Assembly (NCBI RefSeq): GCF_000426445.1
Contig: NZ_AUFJ01000010.1
Span: 248,001 to 312,000, forward strand
Length of the DNA stretch: 64,000 nucleotides
Direction: 5' to 3'
Source: Brevibacterium album DSM 18261
GTDB lineage: Bacteria; Actinomycetota; Actinomycetes; Actinomycetales; Brevibacteriaceae
Shown: positions 32,801 to 41,907 of the stretch, one piece after another
How the letters are laid out: each line of letters begins with the position of its first letter
Position numbering within the stretch: the stretch's first letter is position 1
The notes under the pieces: generated by a model
The model's database searches: none
What the model was told of the DNA's origin: nothing
The model's input: the letters and a program-made list of their open reading frames with translations, nothing else
Made by a program: the position numbers and the translations under genes

Positions 32801-33855
32801 GAATCCTCCTCTGGCACGTCCACGGCTCGTGGACGGACGCGTTCGTCCACGGACGCCACGAGTACCTGCTGCCCGCACTCCCCGGGGGAGGCCCCTGGGG
32901 GCTCGGGCGCGGCGGCCGCGACTGGCCCCCCTCCGCACGGGAGCTCGGCCCCGAGGAGCTCGCGGACGCCGAGGTCGACCTGGTCCTCCTCCAGCGCCCG
33001 GAGGAGCGGGAGGCCGCGGCCCGTCTGCTGGGCCGCACCCCGGGCCGGGACGTGCCCGCCGTCTACGTCGAGCACAACACGCCCCGCGGGGACGTGCCGG
33101 ACTCCGTGCACCCCCTCGCCGATCAGCGGGACATCCCCCTCGTCCACGTCACGCACTTCAACCGGCTCATGTGGGACAGCGGGAGCGCACCCGCCGAGGT
33201 CATCGAGCACGGCATCCGGGACCCCGGCCCGCTCTACACGGGAGAGATCCCCCGCCTCGCCTTCGTGGGCAACGAGCCCGTGCGCCGCTGGCGCGTGACG
33301 GGGGCGGACCTCCTCGCGGAGTTCGCGCGCACATCGCCGATCGACGTGTTCGGCATGGGAGCCGAGGACCTCCAGAAGGCCACAGGCCTCGGATCGGACC
33401 GCCTCCGCGTGCTCGGAGACCTCCCGCGGTGCCAGCTGCACCGCCTCATGGCCCGCCGCCGGATCTATCTGCATCCCGTCCGCTGGACGTCGCTCGGCCT
33501 GTCGCTGCTCGAGGCGATGCACCTGGCCATGCCCGTGCTCGCCCTCGCCGCCACCGAGGCCGGCCGCGCCGTCCCCCCGGACGCCGGCACGGTCTCCGCG
33601 GATCCGGGCGAACTGGCCGCGGCGGCCGGGCGGCTGCTCGCCGAACCCGAGGAGGCCGCGGCGATGGGACGGGCCGGACGGGCCTTCGCGCTCGAACGCT
33701 ACGGACTCGAGCGGTTCCTCCGCGACTGGGACGAGCTCCTCGACTCCCTGCTCCCCGCCGCCAGCGCCCGCACCGAGCGCACATGCCACAGCACCGGATC
33801 CCCAGGGGCCGCACCGCGGCACCGGGAAGGAGAGGCACGATGGACATCTCGATGA
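32797..33855 (+). CDS. Glycosyltransferase (GT4-like, single-domain annotation uncertain)
   Basis: A 352-residue glycosyltransferase of GT-B type. Recognisable parts are VYVEHNTPRGDV, the VIEHGIRDPG hinge segment, and the C-terminal ARRRIYLHPVRWTSLGLSLLEAMHLAMPVLAL motif with its E-x7-E pattern (residues about 230-245). The fold suggests a retaining enzyme, with donor in the C-terminal half. It overlaps the GT9 gene by ATGA and shares 16 bp with the next gene. Donor and acceptor are unknown. Confidence 0.78.
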   Translation: MRILLWHVHGSWTDAFVHGRHEYLLPALPGGGPWGLGRGGRDWPPSARELGPEELADAEVDLVLLQRPEEREAAARLLGRTPGRDVPAVYVEHNTPRGDVPDSVHPLADQRDIPLVHVTHFNRLMWDSGSAPAEVIEHGIRDPGPLYTGEIPRLAFVGNEPVRRWRVTGADLLAEFARTSPIDVFGMGAEDLQKATGLGSDRLRVLGDLPRCQLHRLMARRRIYLHPVRWTSLGLSLLEAMHLAMPVLALAATEAGRAVPPDAGTVSADPGELAAAAGRLLAEPEEAAAMGRAGRAFALERYGLERFLRDWDELLDSLLPAASARTERTCHSTGSPGAAPRHREGEARWTSR

Positions 33856-35753
33856 TCTCCGAGCACGCGAGCCCGCTGGCCGCCCTCGGCGGAGTGGACG
33901 CGGGGGGCCAGAACGTCCACGTCGCGGAGCTCTCACGGGCCCTGGCCGCGCGCGGTCACCGCGTCACCGTCTTCACCCGACGCGACGACCCCGCCCTGCC
34001 CGAGGTCGTGGGACCGGAGGGCGGCGTCACCGTCGTCCACGTGGACGCCGGTCCCGCGGCTCCCGTGCCCAAGGACGACCTCCTCCCCCACATGACGGAG
34101 CTGGGCCTGCGCATCGCCGCGCACTGGCGGGCGCACCGCGACTCCGCCCCGGACGTGGTCCACTCCCACTTCTGGATGTCCGGCCTCGCCGCGTCCACCG
34201 CCCTGCGCGCCGCGGGGCTCGACCGGGTGCCGCTGCTGCACACCTTCCACGCCCTCGGCACGGTCAAGCGCCGCCACCAGGGCGTGCTCGACACGAGCCC
34301 GCCGGAACGGGCCGAGCTCGAGCCGCACGTGGGGCAGGAGGCCGACCGCATCATCGCGACGTGCTCGGACGAGGTCGGCGAGCTCGAGGCCATGGGCATC
34401 CCGCGGGAGCGGACGGCCGTCGTCCCCTGCGGGGTGGATCTCGGCATGTTCGGGACCGCCGGCCCCGCCGAGGACACGGGCGGGAAGCGGCGGATCGTGT
34501 GCCTGGGACGGCTGGTCCCCCGGAAGGGCGTCGATCTCGTCGTCCATGCGCTGCCGCTGCTCGCGGCGGAGGGCTTCGACGACGTCGAGCTCCACGTGGT
34601 GGGCGGAGGGGCCTCGGCGGAGGAGCTGCGCGAGGACCCGGAGGCGCGCCGGCTCCATGAGCTCGCGCGCGATCTGGGGGTGGCCGAGAAGCTCGTCCTG
34701 CGCGGACAGGCTCCGCGCACCGGGGTCCCCGCGATCCTCCGCAGCGCACGGTTCGTCGCCTGCACCCCCTGGTACGAGCCCTTCGGCATCGTCCCTCTCG
34801 AGGCGATGGCGTGCGGGGTCCCCGTCGTGGCCGCGCGCGTGGGCGGTCTGCAGGACACGGTCGTGCCCGAGCGGACGGGCCTCCACGTGGAGCCGCAGGA
34901 TCCGGACTCGTTCGCCGCGGCGGCCGCGCGCCTCCTCGCGGACCCCGGGCTCGCGCGGGCACTGGGCCGCGCCGGCGCCGACCGCGTGCGTGCCGAGTAC
35001 ACATGGGACGCGGTGGCCGAGCGCACGGAGGCGGTCTTCCTCGACGTGCTCGCGCAGACGGACCGGGGTTCGAGGCAGGGCAGGATCGCTGACCAGCCCT
35101 GTGCGCTCGGAGCGCACCTCGACGGGGCGGTGCGCGCGGTCGGCGCGCTGCGCGGGCAGGTGCCGGTGCTGCGGGCGTGGGGCCGCGATCTCGCGGCGGC
35201 GCTCAGGACCGGGGCGCGGCTGCTCACGGCCGGCAACGGGGGCTCCGCGGCGGAGGCCCAGCACCTGAGCTCCGAGCTCGTGGGCCGCTTCGCCGGCGAG
35301 CGCCCCGCCTTCTCCGCGATCGCGCTGAGCACGGACTCCTCCGCCGTCACGGCGATCGGCAACGACTACGGCTACGAGGAGGTCTTCGCCCGGCAGGTCG
35401 CCGCGCATGCGCGGCCGGGAGACATCCTGGTCCTCCTCACGACCAGCGGCCGCAGCCCCAATCTGCTCCGTGCCGCGGAGGCCGCCCGTGAGCGCGGAGT
35501 GCGGACCTGGGCGCTCACGGGCCCCGGTCCGACCCCGCTCGAGAGCCTCTGCGAGTCCGTCATCGCCGTCGACGCACCCGCGCCCAATGTGCAGGAGGCC
35601 CATCTCATGGCCGTCCACGCCCTGTGCACCGTGTTCGACGCGGAGATCGCGCGCACGCCGGACGTCGGGCAGGGCCTCGCCCCGCTCCGGGCGGAGGCCG
35701 GCGCGGGGACCGCACCCGTGCCCGCGGGTGCGCGCAGCGTGGTGCACTCATGA
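33840..35753 (+). CDS. GT4 glycosyltransferase fused to GmhA (sedoheptulose-7-phosphate isomerase)
   Basis: A 637-residue fusion. Residues 1-405 are a GT4 glycosyltransferase: SMISEHASPLAALGG, GGQNVHVAELSRALA, LGRLVPRKGVDLVV, and the EPFGIVPLEAMACGVPVV E-x7-E motif. After a 20-residue linker, residues 425-637 are a SIS-domain GmhA: LLTAGNGGSAAEAQHLSSEL, FAGERPAFSAIAL, STDSSAVTAIGNDYGYE and LTTSGRSPNLLRA. GmhA makes D-glycero-D-manno-heptose 7-phosphate from sedoheptulose 7-phosphate. The ATG at 33840 has GGAG 7 nt upstream; ATG 33852 (ATGA overlap) is an alternative in frame. Reading is continuous, with no stop or frameshift at the joint. Confidence 0.9.
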   Translation: MDISMISEHASPLAALGGVDAGGQNVHVAELSRALAARGHRVTVFTRRDDPALPEVVGPEGGVTVVHVDAGPAAPVPKDDLLPHMTELGLRIAAHWRAHRDSAPDVVHSHFWMSGLAASTALRAAGLDRVPLLHTFHALGTVKRRHQGVLDTSPPERAELEPHVGQEADRIIATCSDEVGELEAMGIPRERTAVVPCGVDLGMFGTAGPAEDTGGKRRIVCLGRLVPRKGVDLVVHALPLLAAEGFDDVELHVVGGGASAEELREDPEARRLHELARDLGVAEKLVLRGQAPRTGVPAILRSARFVACTPWYEPFGIVPLEAMACGVPVVAARVGGLQDTVVPERTGLHVEPQDPDSFAAAAARLLADPGLARALGRAGADRVRAEYTWDAVAERTEAVFLDVLAQTDRGSRQGRIADQPCALGAHLDGAVRAVGALRGQVPVLRAWGRDLAAALRTGARLLTAGNGGSAAEAQHLSSELVGRFAGERPAFSAIALSTDSSAVTAIGNDYGYEEVFARQVAAHARPGDILVLLTTSGRSPNLLRAAEAARERGVRTWALTGPGPTPLESLCESVIAVDAPAPNVQEAHLMAVHALCTVFDAEIARTPDVGQGLAPLRAEAGAGTAPVPAGARSVVHS

Positions 35754-37147
35754 GGATCGCCGTGGTCGGGGACGCTCTGCTCGACGCCGATGTGCACGGC
35801 AGCGCCCAGCGCCTCTCGCCCGACGGACCCGTGCCGGTCGTGGACGTCGAGGAGACGCGGCAGCGGGCCGGCGGTGCCGGACTCGCCGCCCGTCTGCTGG
35901 CTGAGGCCGGGCACGAGGTCTCCTTCGTCACCGCGCTCGGGGACGATGAGGCCGGAGAGGCGCTGCGCGGCTCGCTTCCCGACGTGGGGGTCGCCGCCGG
36001 CCCCTCGCGTGCCCCCACTCCCGTCAAACGACGGCTGCTGGCCGGGGGACAGGTGGTGGCGCGGATGGACGAGGGGTGCGGTGCGGCGCCTCCCCCCTGC
36101 GTGACGGATGAGATGCTCACGGCGCTGGAGGGAGCGGACGCCGTCCTCGTCTCGGACTACGGCCGCGGCCTCTGCGCGGATGCAGGGCTGCGTGCGGCGC
36201 TGCGCACCCGCGCCGCAGAGGTCCCGCTCGTCTGGGATCCGCACCCGCGCGGTGCCGTCCCGGTCGAGGGGGCCGCGGCTGCGACGCCCAACTCGAGTGA
36301 GGCCGCCGCCCTCCTCGGCGGCCGCCGGCCGGGCCGTCGCGACGGCGGGCGGGCCGCCGCAGCGGTCCTGCGCGCCTGGCCCGTCCGAGCCGCCGTCGTG
36401 ACCCTCGGCGGGACGGGAGCTGTGGCGCTCGAACGCGGGGGCGGGCTGCCCCTCTTCGTCCCAGTGCCCCGGACCGTCGGCGGAGACGCCTGCGGTGCCG
36501 GTGACCGCTTCGCCGGTGCCCTGGCCGCGCACCTCGCCGCCGGCGGGTCGCTCGGCATGGCCGTCGAGAGGAGCGTCGCCGAGGCCTCGGCGTTCCTCGC
36601 CGCCGGCGGTGTGGGCGCCCCTGACGCCCTCGCACGCTCCGGGGAGGCCGGCACGCCGCCCGTCTGGGAGGAGCGGCTCGCGGCCGTCCGCGCGGACGGC
36701 GGCACGATCGTCGCGACGGGGGGATGCTTCGACCTGCTCCACGCCGGCCATGCCCGCACCCTGGCAGCGGCCCGGCGCCTGGGCGACTTCCTCGTGGTCT
36801 GCCTGAACTCCGACGCCTCCGTCCGCAGGCTCAAGGGGGAGGACAGGCCCCTCATCCGGGAGCGGGACCGCGCGGAGCTCCTCGAGGCGCTCGGATGCGT
36901 CGACGCCGTCGTGGTGTTCGACGAGGATTCGCCGGCCTCCGTCCTGGCGCGCCTCCGCCCGGACGTCTGGGTCAAGGGCGGCGACTACGGCGCGGGCTCC
37001 CTGCCCGAGGCGAGCGCGATCGCCGGCTGGGGCGGTGAGACCGTCACGGTCCCTTTCCATCCCGCGCGCTCCACGACCGCGCTGGCCGCTGCACTGGGCG
37101 CCGCACCCGCGGCCCCGCAGCGTGAGCGGACGGGACGGGGCCGGTGA
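35750..37147 (+). CDS. hldE: Bifunctional heptose kinase/adenylyltransferase HldE (copy 1)
   Basis: A 465-residue two-domain protein. Residues 1-310 are a PfkB/ribokinase-type kinase: VVGDALLDADVHG, LSPDGPVPVVDVEE, VLVSDYGRGL and the anion-hole GDACGAGDRFAG. Residues 335-465 are a cytidylyltransferase-fold nucleotidyltransferase: GGCFDLLHAGHARTL with HxGH, RRLKGEDRPL and VWVKGGDY. Together these phosphorylate heptose 7-phosphate at C1 and, after GmhB, form ADP-heptose. The N-domain is about 30 residues shorter than E. coli HldE. ATGA overlaps link it to the GmhA fusion. Confidence 0.9.
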   Translation: MRIAVVGDALLDADVHGSAQRLSPDGPVPVVDVEETRQRAGGAGLAARLLAEAGHEVSFVTALGDDEAGEALRGSLPDVGVAAGPSRAPTPVKRRLLAGGQVVARMDEGCGAAPPPCVTDEMLTALEGADAVLVSDYGRGLCADAGLRAALRTRAAEVPLVWDPHPRGAVPVEGAAAATPNSSEAAALLGGRRPGRRDGGRAAAAVLRAWPVRAAVVTLGGTGAVALERGGGLPLFVPVPRTVGGDACGAGDRFAGALAAHLAAGGSLGMAVERSVAEASAFLAAGGVGAPDALARSGEAGTPPVWEERLAAVRADGGTIVATGGCFDLLHAGHARTLAAARRLGDFLVVCLNSDASVRRLKGEDRPLIRERDRAELLEALGCVDAVVVFDEDSPASVLARLRPDVWVKGGDYGAGSLPEASAIAGWGGETVTVPFHPARSTTALAAALGAAPAAPQRERTGRGR

Positions 37148-37179
37148 GACCGACGCACACAGCGAGAGGAGACACGATC

Positions 37180-37881
37180 ATGGACGGCACGAGCATGCAG
37201 AATCGCAGGGTGGTCGTCACCGGCGGAGGCTCCGGCCTCGGGCTGGCATGCGCCCGAGCGGTGGAGGGGGCGGGCGGGATCCCGTTCGTCCTCGACCTGG
37301 ACACGACGGCCGCCGAGGGGTTCAGGACCCGGCAGCTCGACGTCGCGGACCGCTCCGCGGTGGAGCGCGCGATGGAGGCGGCGGCCGGGGACCTCGGCGG
37401 CATCGACGCCCTCGTCACGGCCGCCGGCATCGACGTCCCGGGCGAGCTGGACGCCGTGCCCGCCGCCCGGTGGGAGCGCGTCCTGACGGTGAACCTGCTC
37501 GGAACCGTCTCCGCGGTCCGTGCGGCGCTGCCCCACCTCGTGCGCACGCGGGGGCGGGTGGTCACCGTCGCCTCGACGCTGGGACTGCGGGGAGCGGCGG
37601 GGGCCACGGCCTACAGCGCCTCGAAGTTCGGCGTGCGGGGCTTCAGCCAGGCGCTCGCGGCCGAGACCGCAGGTCGGATCGGGGTGACGAACGTGATCCC
37701 CGGCGGGATGAGCACGCACTTCTTCGACGAGCGCGAAGAGCGGTACCGGCCGCAGGACGATTCCCGTCTCAACGACCCCGCCCGGGTCGCCGAGGCCATC
37801 GTCTTCGCGCTCACGCAGCCCCGCAGCGCCGAGGTCCGCGAGATGCTCATCGCCCACGAGCACGAGGACTCGTGGCCGTGA
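37180..37881 (+). CDS. Classical short-chain dehydrogenase/reductase
   Basis: A 233-residue SDR. The dinucleotide motif is TGGGSGLG, the catalytic serine lies in VTVASTLG and the Y-x3-K motif reads YSASK. It is a classical, not extended, SDR, so it is not HldD (the heptose 6-epimerase). ATG 37180 is chosen over GTG 37144, which overlaps the HldE stop, because AGGAG lies 8 nt upstream of it. It is the last gene of the rightward run. Its substrate may be an NDP-sugar or a free sugar. Confidence 0.83.
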   Translation: MDGTSMQNRRVVVTGGGSGLGLACARAVEGAGGIPFVLDLDTTAAEGFRTRQLDVADRSAVERAMEAAAGDLGGIDALVTAAGIDVPGELDAVPAARWERVLTVNLLGTVSAVRAALPHLVRTRGRVVTVASTLGLRGAAGATAYSASKFGVRGFSQALAAETAGRIGVTNVIPGGMSTHFFDEREERYRPQDDSRLNDPARVAEAIVFALTQPRSAEVREMLIAHEHEDSWP

Positions 37882-37901
37882 GGACGGCGAGGAGCCGCCA
37901 C

Positions 37902-38999
37902 TCAGCGGCCTGCGGCCAGCGCCCGGGCGTCCTCCCAGACGGCGTCCGCGGTGATGTCCGCGAGATAGGAGGGATCGTGTTCGCAGCGCTCGGCCGTCCA
38001 GCCCACCTGGGTGACGTCGACCCCGCAGACCGGGCACCGGATGACCCAGGACAGATGCACCCGATGCCCGCCTCGCCCCAGCGGACCCGCGTTGAGGCAG
38101 TTCCCCACCCAGTACAGGCCCACGGTCGGAGTGCCCGCAGCGGCGGCCAGGTGCCGGGGGCCGCTGTCGTTGCCCACCATCACGGTGGCGACGGCGAGCA
38201 CGCCCATGAGCGCGGAGAGGCCGAGGCGCCCGGCCAGGGAGCTTGCGGGCCCTCCCGCCGCCCGGGCCGCCGCCGCGATGCGCTCGCCCGCGGCCGCATC
38301 CGTCTCGTCCCCCACCACCAGCACCTGCCAGCCCTCCGACGCCGCGGCACGCGCCAGAGCGCAGAAGCGCTCCGCGGGCCAGCGCCTGCGCGGGTCGGTC
38401 GCACCGGGATGGAGGACCAGCGTGCCGCGCGCATCCGCAGCCCGCAGCTCCTCCCCCGCCGCGCGCTCCGCGGCGGTGACCGTCAGCCGCGCCTCGAGGC
38501 TCTGTGCAGGTGCGCCCGCGAGACCTGCGACCTCCAGCGCACGCAGCGTCTCGTGCTGGTAGTAGCGGTAGGGCAGGTTCCGCTCGAGGGGAGCGGCGTC
38601 CTCGGTCTGCGTGCCCGCGGTGTGCCGGGCTCCCAGCCGCAGCAGGAACGGATTGGAGTTCCGGCCGCCGCCGTGCACCTGCACCGCGAGGTCGAACTCG
38701 CGGGCGCGCATGGCCGCGAAGAACCCGGCGAGCGCGGCCGGCTCCTCGGGTCCGGGGCGCACGCCGTGCGCCGGAGGAGGCACGACGACCTCGTCGACCG
38801 GCCCCGGACGCCCGGCGAGCAGCTCTCGGTGGGACGGGGAGCCGAGCAGGGTGAGGGAAGCCCCGGGGTACGCCGCGGCCAGCGCCGCGCACGCCGGGAG
38901 GGCGAACATGAGGTCCCCGAGGCCGCCGCCCCGCAGGACCGCGATCCGCCGCACCCCCTCGAACCGTGCGCCCGCCGCACCCACGAACGTCCCGCTCAT
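37902..38999 (-). CDS. Family 9 glycosyltransferase (heptosyltransferase-like)
   Basis: A 365-residue GT9 protein. The N-terminal VLRGGGLGDLMFALPACAALAAAYP and C-terminal MVGNDSGPRHLAAAAGTPTVGLYW define it; LVLHPGATDPRRRWPAERFCAL is the middle motif. The C-terminal CPVCGVDVTQ...CEHDPSYL has several cysteines and histidine, and is a recurrent feature of the actinobacterial branch. It is read leftward, divergent from the aldehyde dehydrogenase gene 35 bp away. Third GT9 gene of the cluster. Confidence 0.87.
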   Translation of the reverse strand: MSGTFVGAAGARFEGVRRIAVLRGGGLGDLMFALPACAALAAAYPGASLTLLGSPSHRELLAGRPGPVDEVVVPPPAHGVRPGPEEPAALAGFFAAMRAREFDLAVQVHGGGRNSNPFLLRLGARHTAGTQTEDAAPLERNLPYRYYQHETLRALEVAGLAGAPAQSLEARLTVTAAERAAGEELRAADARGTLVLHPGATDPRRRWPAERFCALARAAASEGWQVLVVGDETDAAAGERIAAAARAAGGPASSLAGRLGLSALMGVLAVATVMVGNDSGPRHLAAAAGTPTVGLYWVGNCLNAGPLGRGGHRVHLSWVIRCPVCGVDVTQVGWTAERCEHDPSYLADITADAVWEDARALAAGR

Positions 39000-39034
39000 C
39001 GCACCGCCCGGCCTTCCGATCGAGGAGGATCACC

Positions 39035-40405
39035 ATGACCGAGATCACTGTACTCGACCCCGCCACCGGAGAGACCGTGACCACCGTCGCCGCCGCCGGA
39101 CTCGGGGAGACCGCGGCCGCCGTCGCCGCCGCGCGCTCGGCCGGGGCCGCATGGGCGCGCACTCCCGCCGAGGAGCGTGGCGCTCTGCTCCGGGAGGCGG
39201 CGGACGCGGTGGCCGGGATCGCCCACGAACTCGCCGAGCTCACCCGGAGAGAGACGGGCAAGCCGGACGCCGAGGCCCGGGACGGTGTGGACGCCGGCGT
39301 CGGGACCCTGCGGCAGTATGCGGAACTCGGGCCGCTGCATCGCGGCCACAGCCTCAGGGGGCGAGCGCCTGCCGCCGACTACACGGTCACCCGGCCGCGC
39401 GGCGTGGTCGCGGCGCTCACTCCCTGGAACGATCCGGTCGCGGTGTCCCTCGGGCTCATCGGGGCGGCCCTGGCGACCGGCAACACCGTCGTGCACAAGC
39501 CGAGCGAGCGCTGCCCCGGCGTCGGCCTCCGGTTCGGCGAAGCCCTCGCCTCCGCCCTGCCGCCGAGCGTGCTCCTGACGGTGAGCGGAGACGCGGAGAC
39601 CGGACGCCGGCTCGTGGCCGATCCGCGGGTGGACGTCGTCGCGCACGTGGGCTCGACCGCCGCGGGTGCGGAGATCGCCGCGACGGCCGCCGGCCACGGC
39701 GCCCACGTGATCAGGGAGAACGGCGGCAGCGACGCGCTGCTCGTCGATGCCGGGGTGGACCCCGGGTGGGCGGCGGAGCAGGCCGCGCTCGGCGCGTTCG
39801 CCAATGCGGGGCAGATCTGCACGTCGGTGGAGCGCATCTTCCTCCACCGCGAGCTCGCGAGCGAGGTGCTCGGCCTCCTCGTCGAGCGCGCCCGCGCAGT
39901 CGCCGCGGACTCGCCGCAGCCGCTCGTCGACCGCGCCCACCGCGCGCGGGTCCACGAGCGGGTGAGCGCGGCCGCGGAGGCCGGGGCACGCGTGCTCGCC
40001 GGCGGTCGCGTCCCCGCCGGACCGGGAGCGCACTACCCGCCGACCGTGCTCGCCGGCTGCACGCCGGAGATGACCGTCATGCGGGAGGAGACGTTCGGTC
40101 CCGTCGCGCCGGTCGCGGAAGTCGGGTCCTTCGAGGAGGGCCTCGCCCTCGCGGCGGAGAGCCGCTACGGCCTCGCTGCGAATGTGCTCACGCCGCGGCT
40201 CGACCATGCGCTGCTGGCCGCGGACTCGCTCACGGTCGGGACGATGAAGGTCAACGGCGTGTTCGGTGGCGCCCCCGGCGGAGCCGCACAGCCCCGTGCG
40301 GACAGCGGGGACGGCTTCGGCTACGGGCCGGAGCTGCTCGACGAGATGACGACGCGCTCGGTGGTCCACCTCGGGACCCCGGTGCTCGGAGGCGAGCGGC
40401 GATGA
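39035..40405 (+). CDS. NAD(P)-dependent aldehyde dehydrogenase
   Basis: A 456-residue ALDH-fold protein. The catalytic cysteine is in ANAGQICTSVERIF, and the general-base glutamate falls in the motif ENGGSDALLV, replacing the usual ELGGK. The cofactor-binding TPWNDPVAVSLG and the EETFGPVAPV glutamate are present. GAGGA lies 7 nt before the ATG. It overlaps the second HldE gene (ATGA). An aldehyde dehydrogenase inside a heptose cluster is unexpected; it could oxidise a sugar aldehyde or be unrelated to the glycan. Confidence 0.88.
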   Translation: MTEITVLDPATGETVTTVAAAGLGETAAAVAAARSAGAAWARTPAEERGALLREAADAVAGIAHELAELTRRETGKPDAEARDGVDAGVGTLRQYAELGPLHRGHSLRGRAPAADYTVTRPRGVVAALTPWNDPVAVSLGLIGAALATGNTVVHKPSERCPGVGLRFGEALASALPPSVLLTVSGDAETGRRLVADPRVDVVAHVGSTAAGAEIAATAAGHGAHVIRENGGSDALLVDAGVDPGWAAEQAALGAFANAGQICTSVERIFLHRELASEVLGLLVERARAVAADSPQPLVDRAHRARVHERVSAAAEAGARVLAGGRVPAGPGAHYPPTVLAGCTPEMTVMREETFGPVAPVAEVGSFEEGLALAAESRYGLAANVLTPRLDHALLAADSLTVGTMKVNGVFGGAPGGAAQPRADSGDGFGYGPELLDEMTTRSVVHLGTPVLGGERR

Positions 40406-41907
40406 CGGCCGCGGACGCGGAGGCCCTCGCGCCCGATCTCCCCCGCCGCATCGCCGCCGGCTCCCCGCTCGTCGCCGTGGTCGGCGATCCGCTCCTCGAC
40501 GTCTGGATCCACGGCACGAGCACCCGGCTCGCCCGCGAGGCACCGGCACCCGTCGTCGATGCGGACAGCACGGTCCGCGTCCCCGGCGGAGCCGCGAACA
40601 CGGCCATGAACCTCGCCGCGCTGGGAGCGCGGGTCCGCATGGTCGGGCTGATCGGCGATGACGAGGCCGGGGCAGATCTCATGCGCCTCCTCGGCGAGGC
40701 CGGAGTGGACACCTCGCTCCTGCTGCGCCGGGACGGGAGCACCACGACCAAGACCCGGATCGTGGTCGAGGACCAGGTGCTGTTCCGGCTGGACCGGACC
40801 GGGCAGTCGCCTCGGCCCGGGTCCGAGGCGCTCACCCGCCTGGCCGCGGCGGCGACGGCGGGCGCAGACGGCGTCGACGCGCTCGTGGTGTGCGACTACG
40901 GCGGCGCAGTCCACTCACCCGGACTGCCGCAGCGCCTCGCGGAGGGTCCGCGGCCGCCGCTCGTCGTCGTCGACGCGCACCGTCCCGGCCACTGGGCGCC
41001 GATGCGCCCGGACCTCGTCACGCCGAACGCGGCCGAGGCGGAGGCGCTCCTCGGGACGCCGCTGGGCTCCGGAGCCGCGCGCCTGGCCGCGGTGGGCGCA
41101 CGGGCGGGAGCGCTGCGCGAGCGCACGGGGGCGCACGAGGTGGTCGTCACGCTCGACCGCGACGGCGCCGTGCTCCTCGACGCCGGCGGGGCCGCCCACC
41201 GGACGTGGGCGAATCCGGCGACCGAGAAGCAGGCCTCCGGGGCCGGGGACACCTTCGTCGCCGCCCTCACGCTCGCGCGGATCGCGGGACTGGCGGCGGG
41301 CGCGTCCCTCGACCTCGCTCAGGCCGCGGCGGACGTCGTGGTGCACCGGCTGGGCACCTCGCTGTGCTCCGTCGAGGACCTCGCAGCGCATCTGGGCGGG
41401 TTCCGGGATGCGCTCGTGACCCAGGAGGCCCTCGTGGAGGCGGTCGCGGAGCACCGTGCGGCAGGGCGGCGGATCGTCCTCACCAATGGGTGCTTCGACG
41501 TCCTGCATCGGGGGCACACCTCCTACCTGGCGAAGGCGAGGCAGCTGGGCGACGTCCTCGTCGTCGCGGTCAACGACGACGAGTCCGTGCGGAGGCTCAA
41601 GGGTCCGGACCGCCCGCTCAATCCCCTGGGCGACCGGGCCGGAGTGCTCGCGGCACTGAGCTGCGTGGACTACGTGACGGCCTTCTCCGGGGACACCCCC
41701 ACGCCCCTCATCGCCGCGCTCCGCCCGGACGTCTACGCGAAGGGCGGCGACTACACCCCGGAGATGCTCACGGAGACGGCCGTGGTCGAGGCGCACGGCG
41801 GCCGGGTGCGCATCATGGACTACGTCTCCGAGCACTCGAGCTCCTCGCTCGTCGAGCGGCTGCGCGCTCCCGCGGCCGGGCACAGGGCCTCGGATGCCCG
41901 CGCGTAG
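40402..41907 (+). CDS. Bifunctional heptose kinase/adenylyltransferase HldE (copy 2)
   Basis: A 501-residue HldE. Kinase-domain blocks are VVGDPLLDVWIHGTS, PGGAANTAMNLAALG, VLFRLDRTGQ and ASGAGDTFVAAL; the nucleotidyltransferase domain has TNGCFDVLHRGHTSYL (HxGH), VRRLKGPDRPLNPL and YAKGGDYTPE. It is closer to classical HldE than copy 1, with the full PGGAANTA motif. Having two complete bifunctional copies is unusual and points to two different heptose donors or isomers. Coupled to the aldehyde dehydrogenase (ATGA) and overlapping the next glycosyltransferase by 14 bp. Confidence 0.9.
   Translation: MTAADAEALAPDLPRRIAAGSPLVAVVGDPLLDVWIHGTSTRLAREAPAPVVDADSTVRVPGGAANTAMNLAALGARVRMVGLIGDDEAGADLMRLLGEAGVDTSLLLRRDGSTTTKTRIVVEDQVLFRLDRTGQSPRPGSEALTRLAAAATAGADGVDALVVCDYGGAVHSPGLPQRLAEGPRPPLVVVDAHRPGHWAPMRPDLVTPNAAEAEALLGTPLGSGAARLAAVGARAGALRERTGAHEVVVTLDRDGAVLLDAGGAAHRTWANPATEKQASGAGDTFVAALTLARIAGLAAGASLDLAQAAADVVVHRLGTSLCSVEDLAAHLGGFRDALVTQEALVEAVAEHRAAGRRIVLTNGCFDVLHRGHTSYLAKARQLGDVLVVAVNDDESVRRLKGPDRPLNPLGDRAGVLAALSCVDYVTAFSGDTPTPLIAALRPDVYAKGGDYTPEMLTETAVVEAHGGRVRIMDYVSEHSSSSLVERLRAPAAGHRASDARA

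Noticed and set aside
37144..37180. GTG start at 37144 for the SDR, overlapping the HldE stop.
   Set aside because: It has no ribosome-binding site and adds a non-SDR N-terminus; the ATG at 37180 has AGGAG at a good distance.
37180..37881. HldD heptose epimerase.
   Set aside because: The protein is a short classical SDR of 233 residues; HldD is an extended SDR of about 310 residues.
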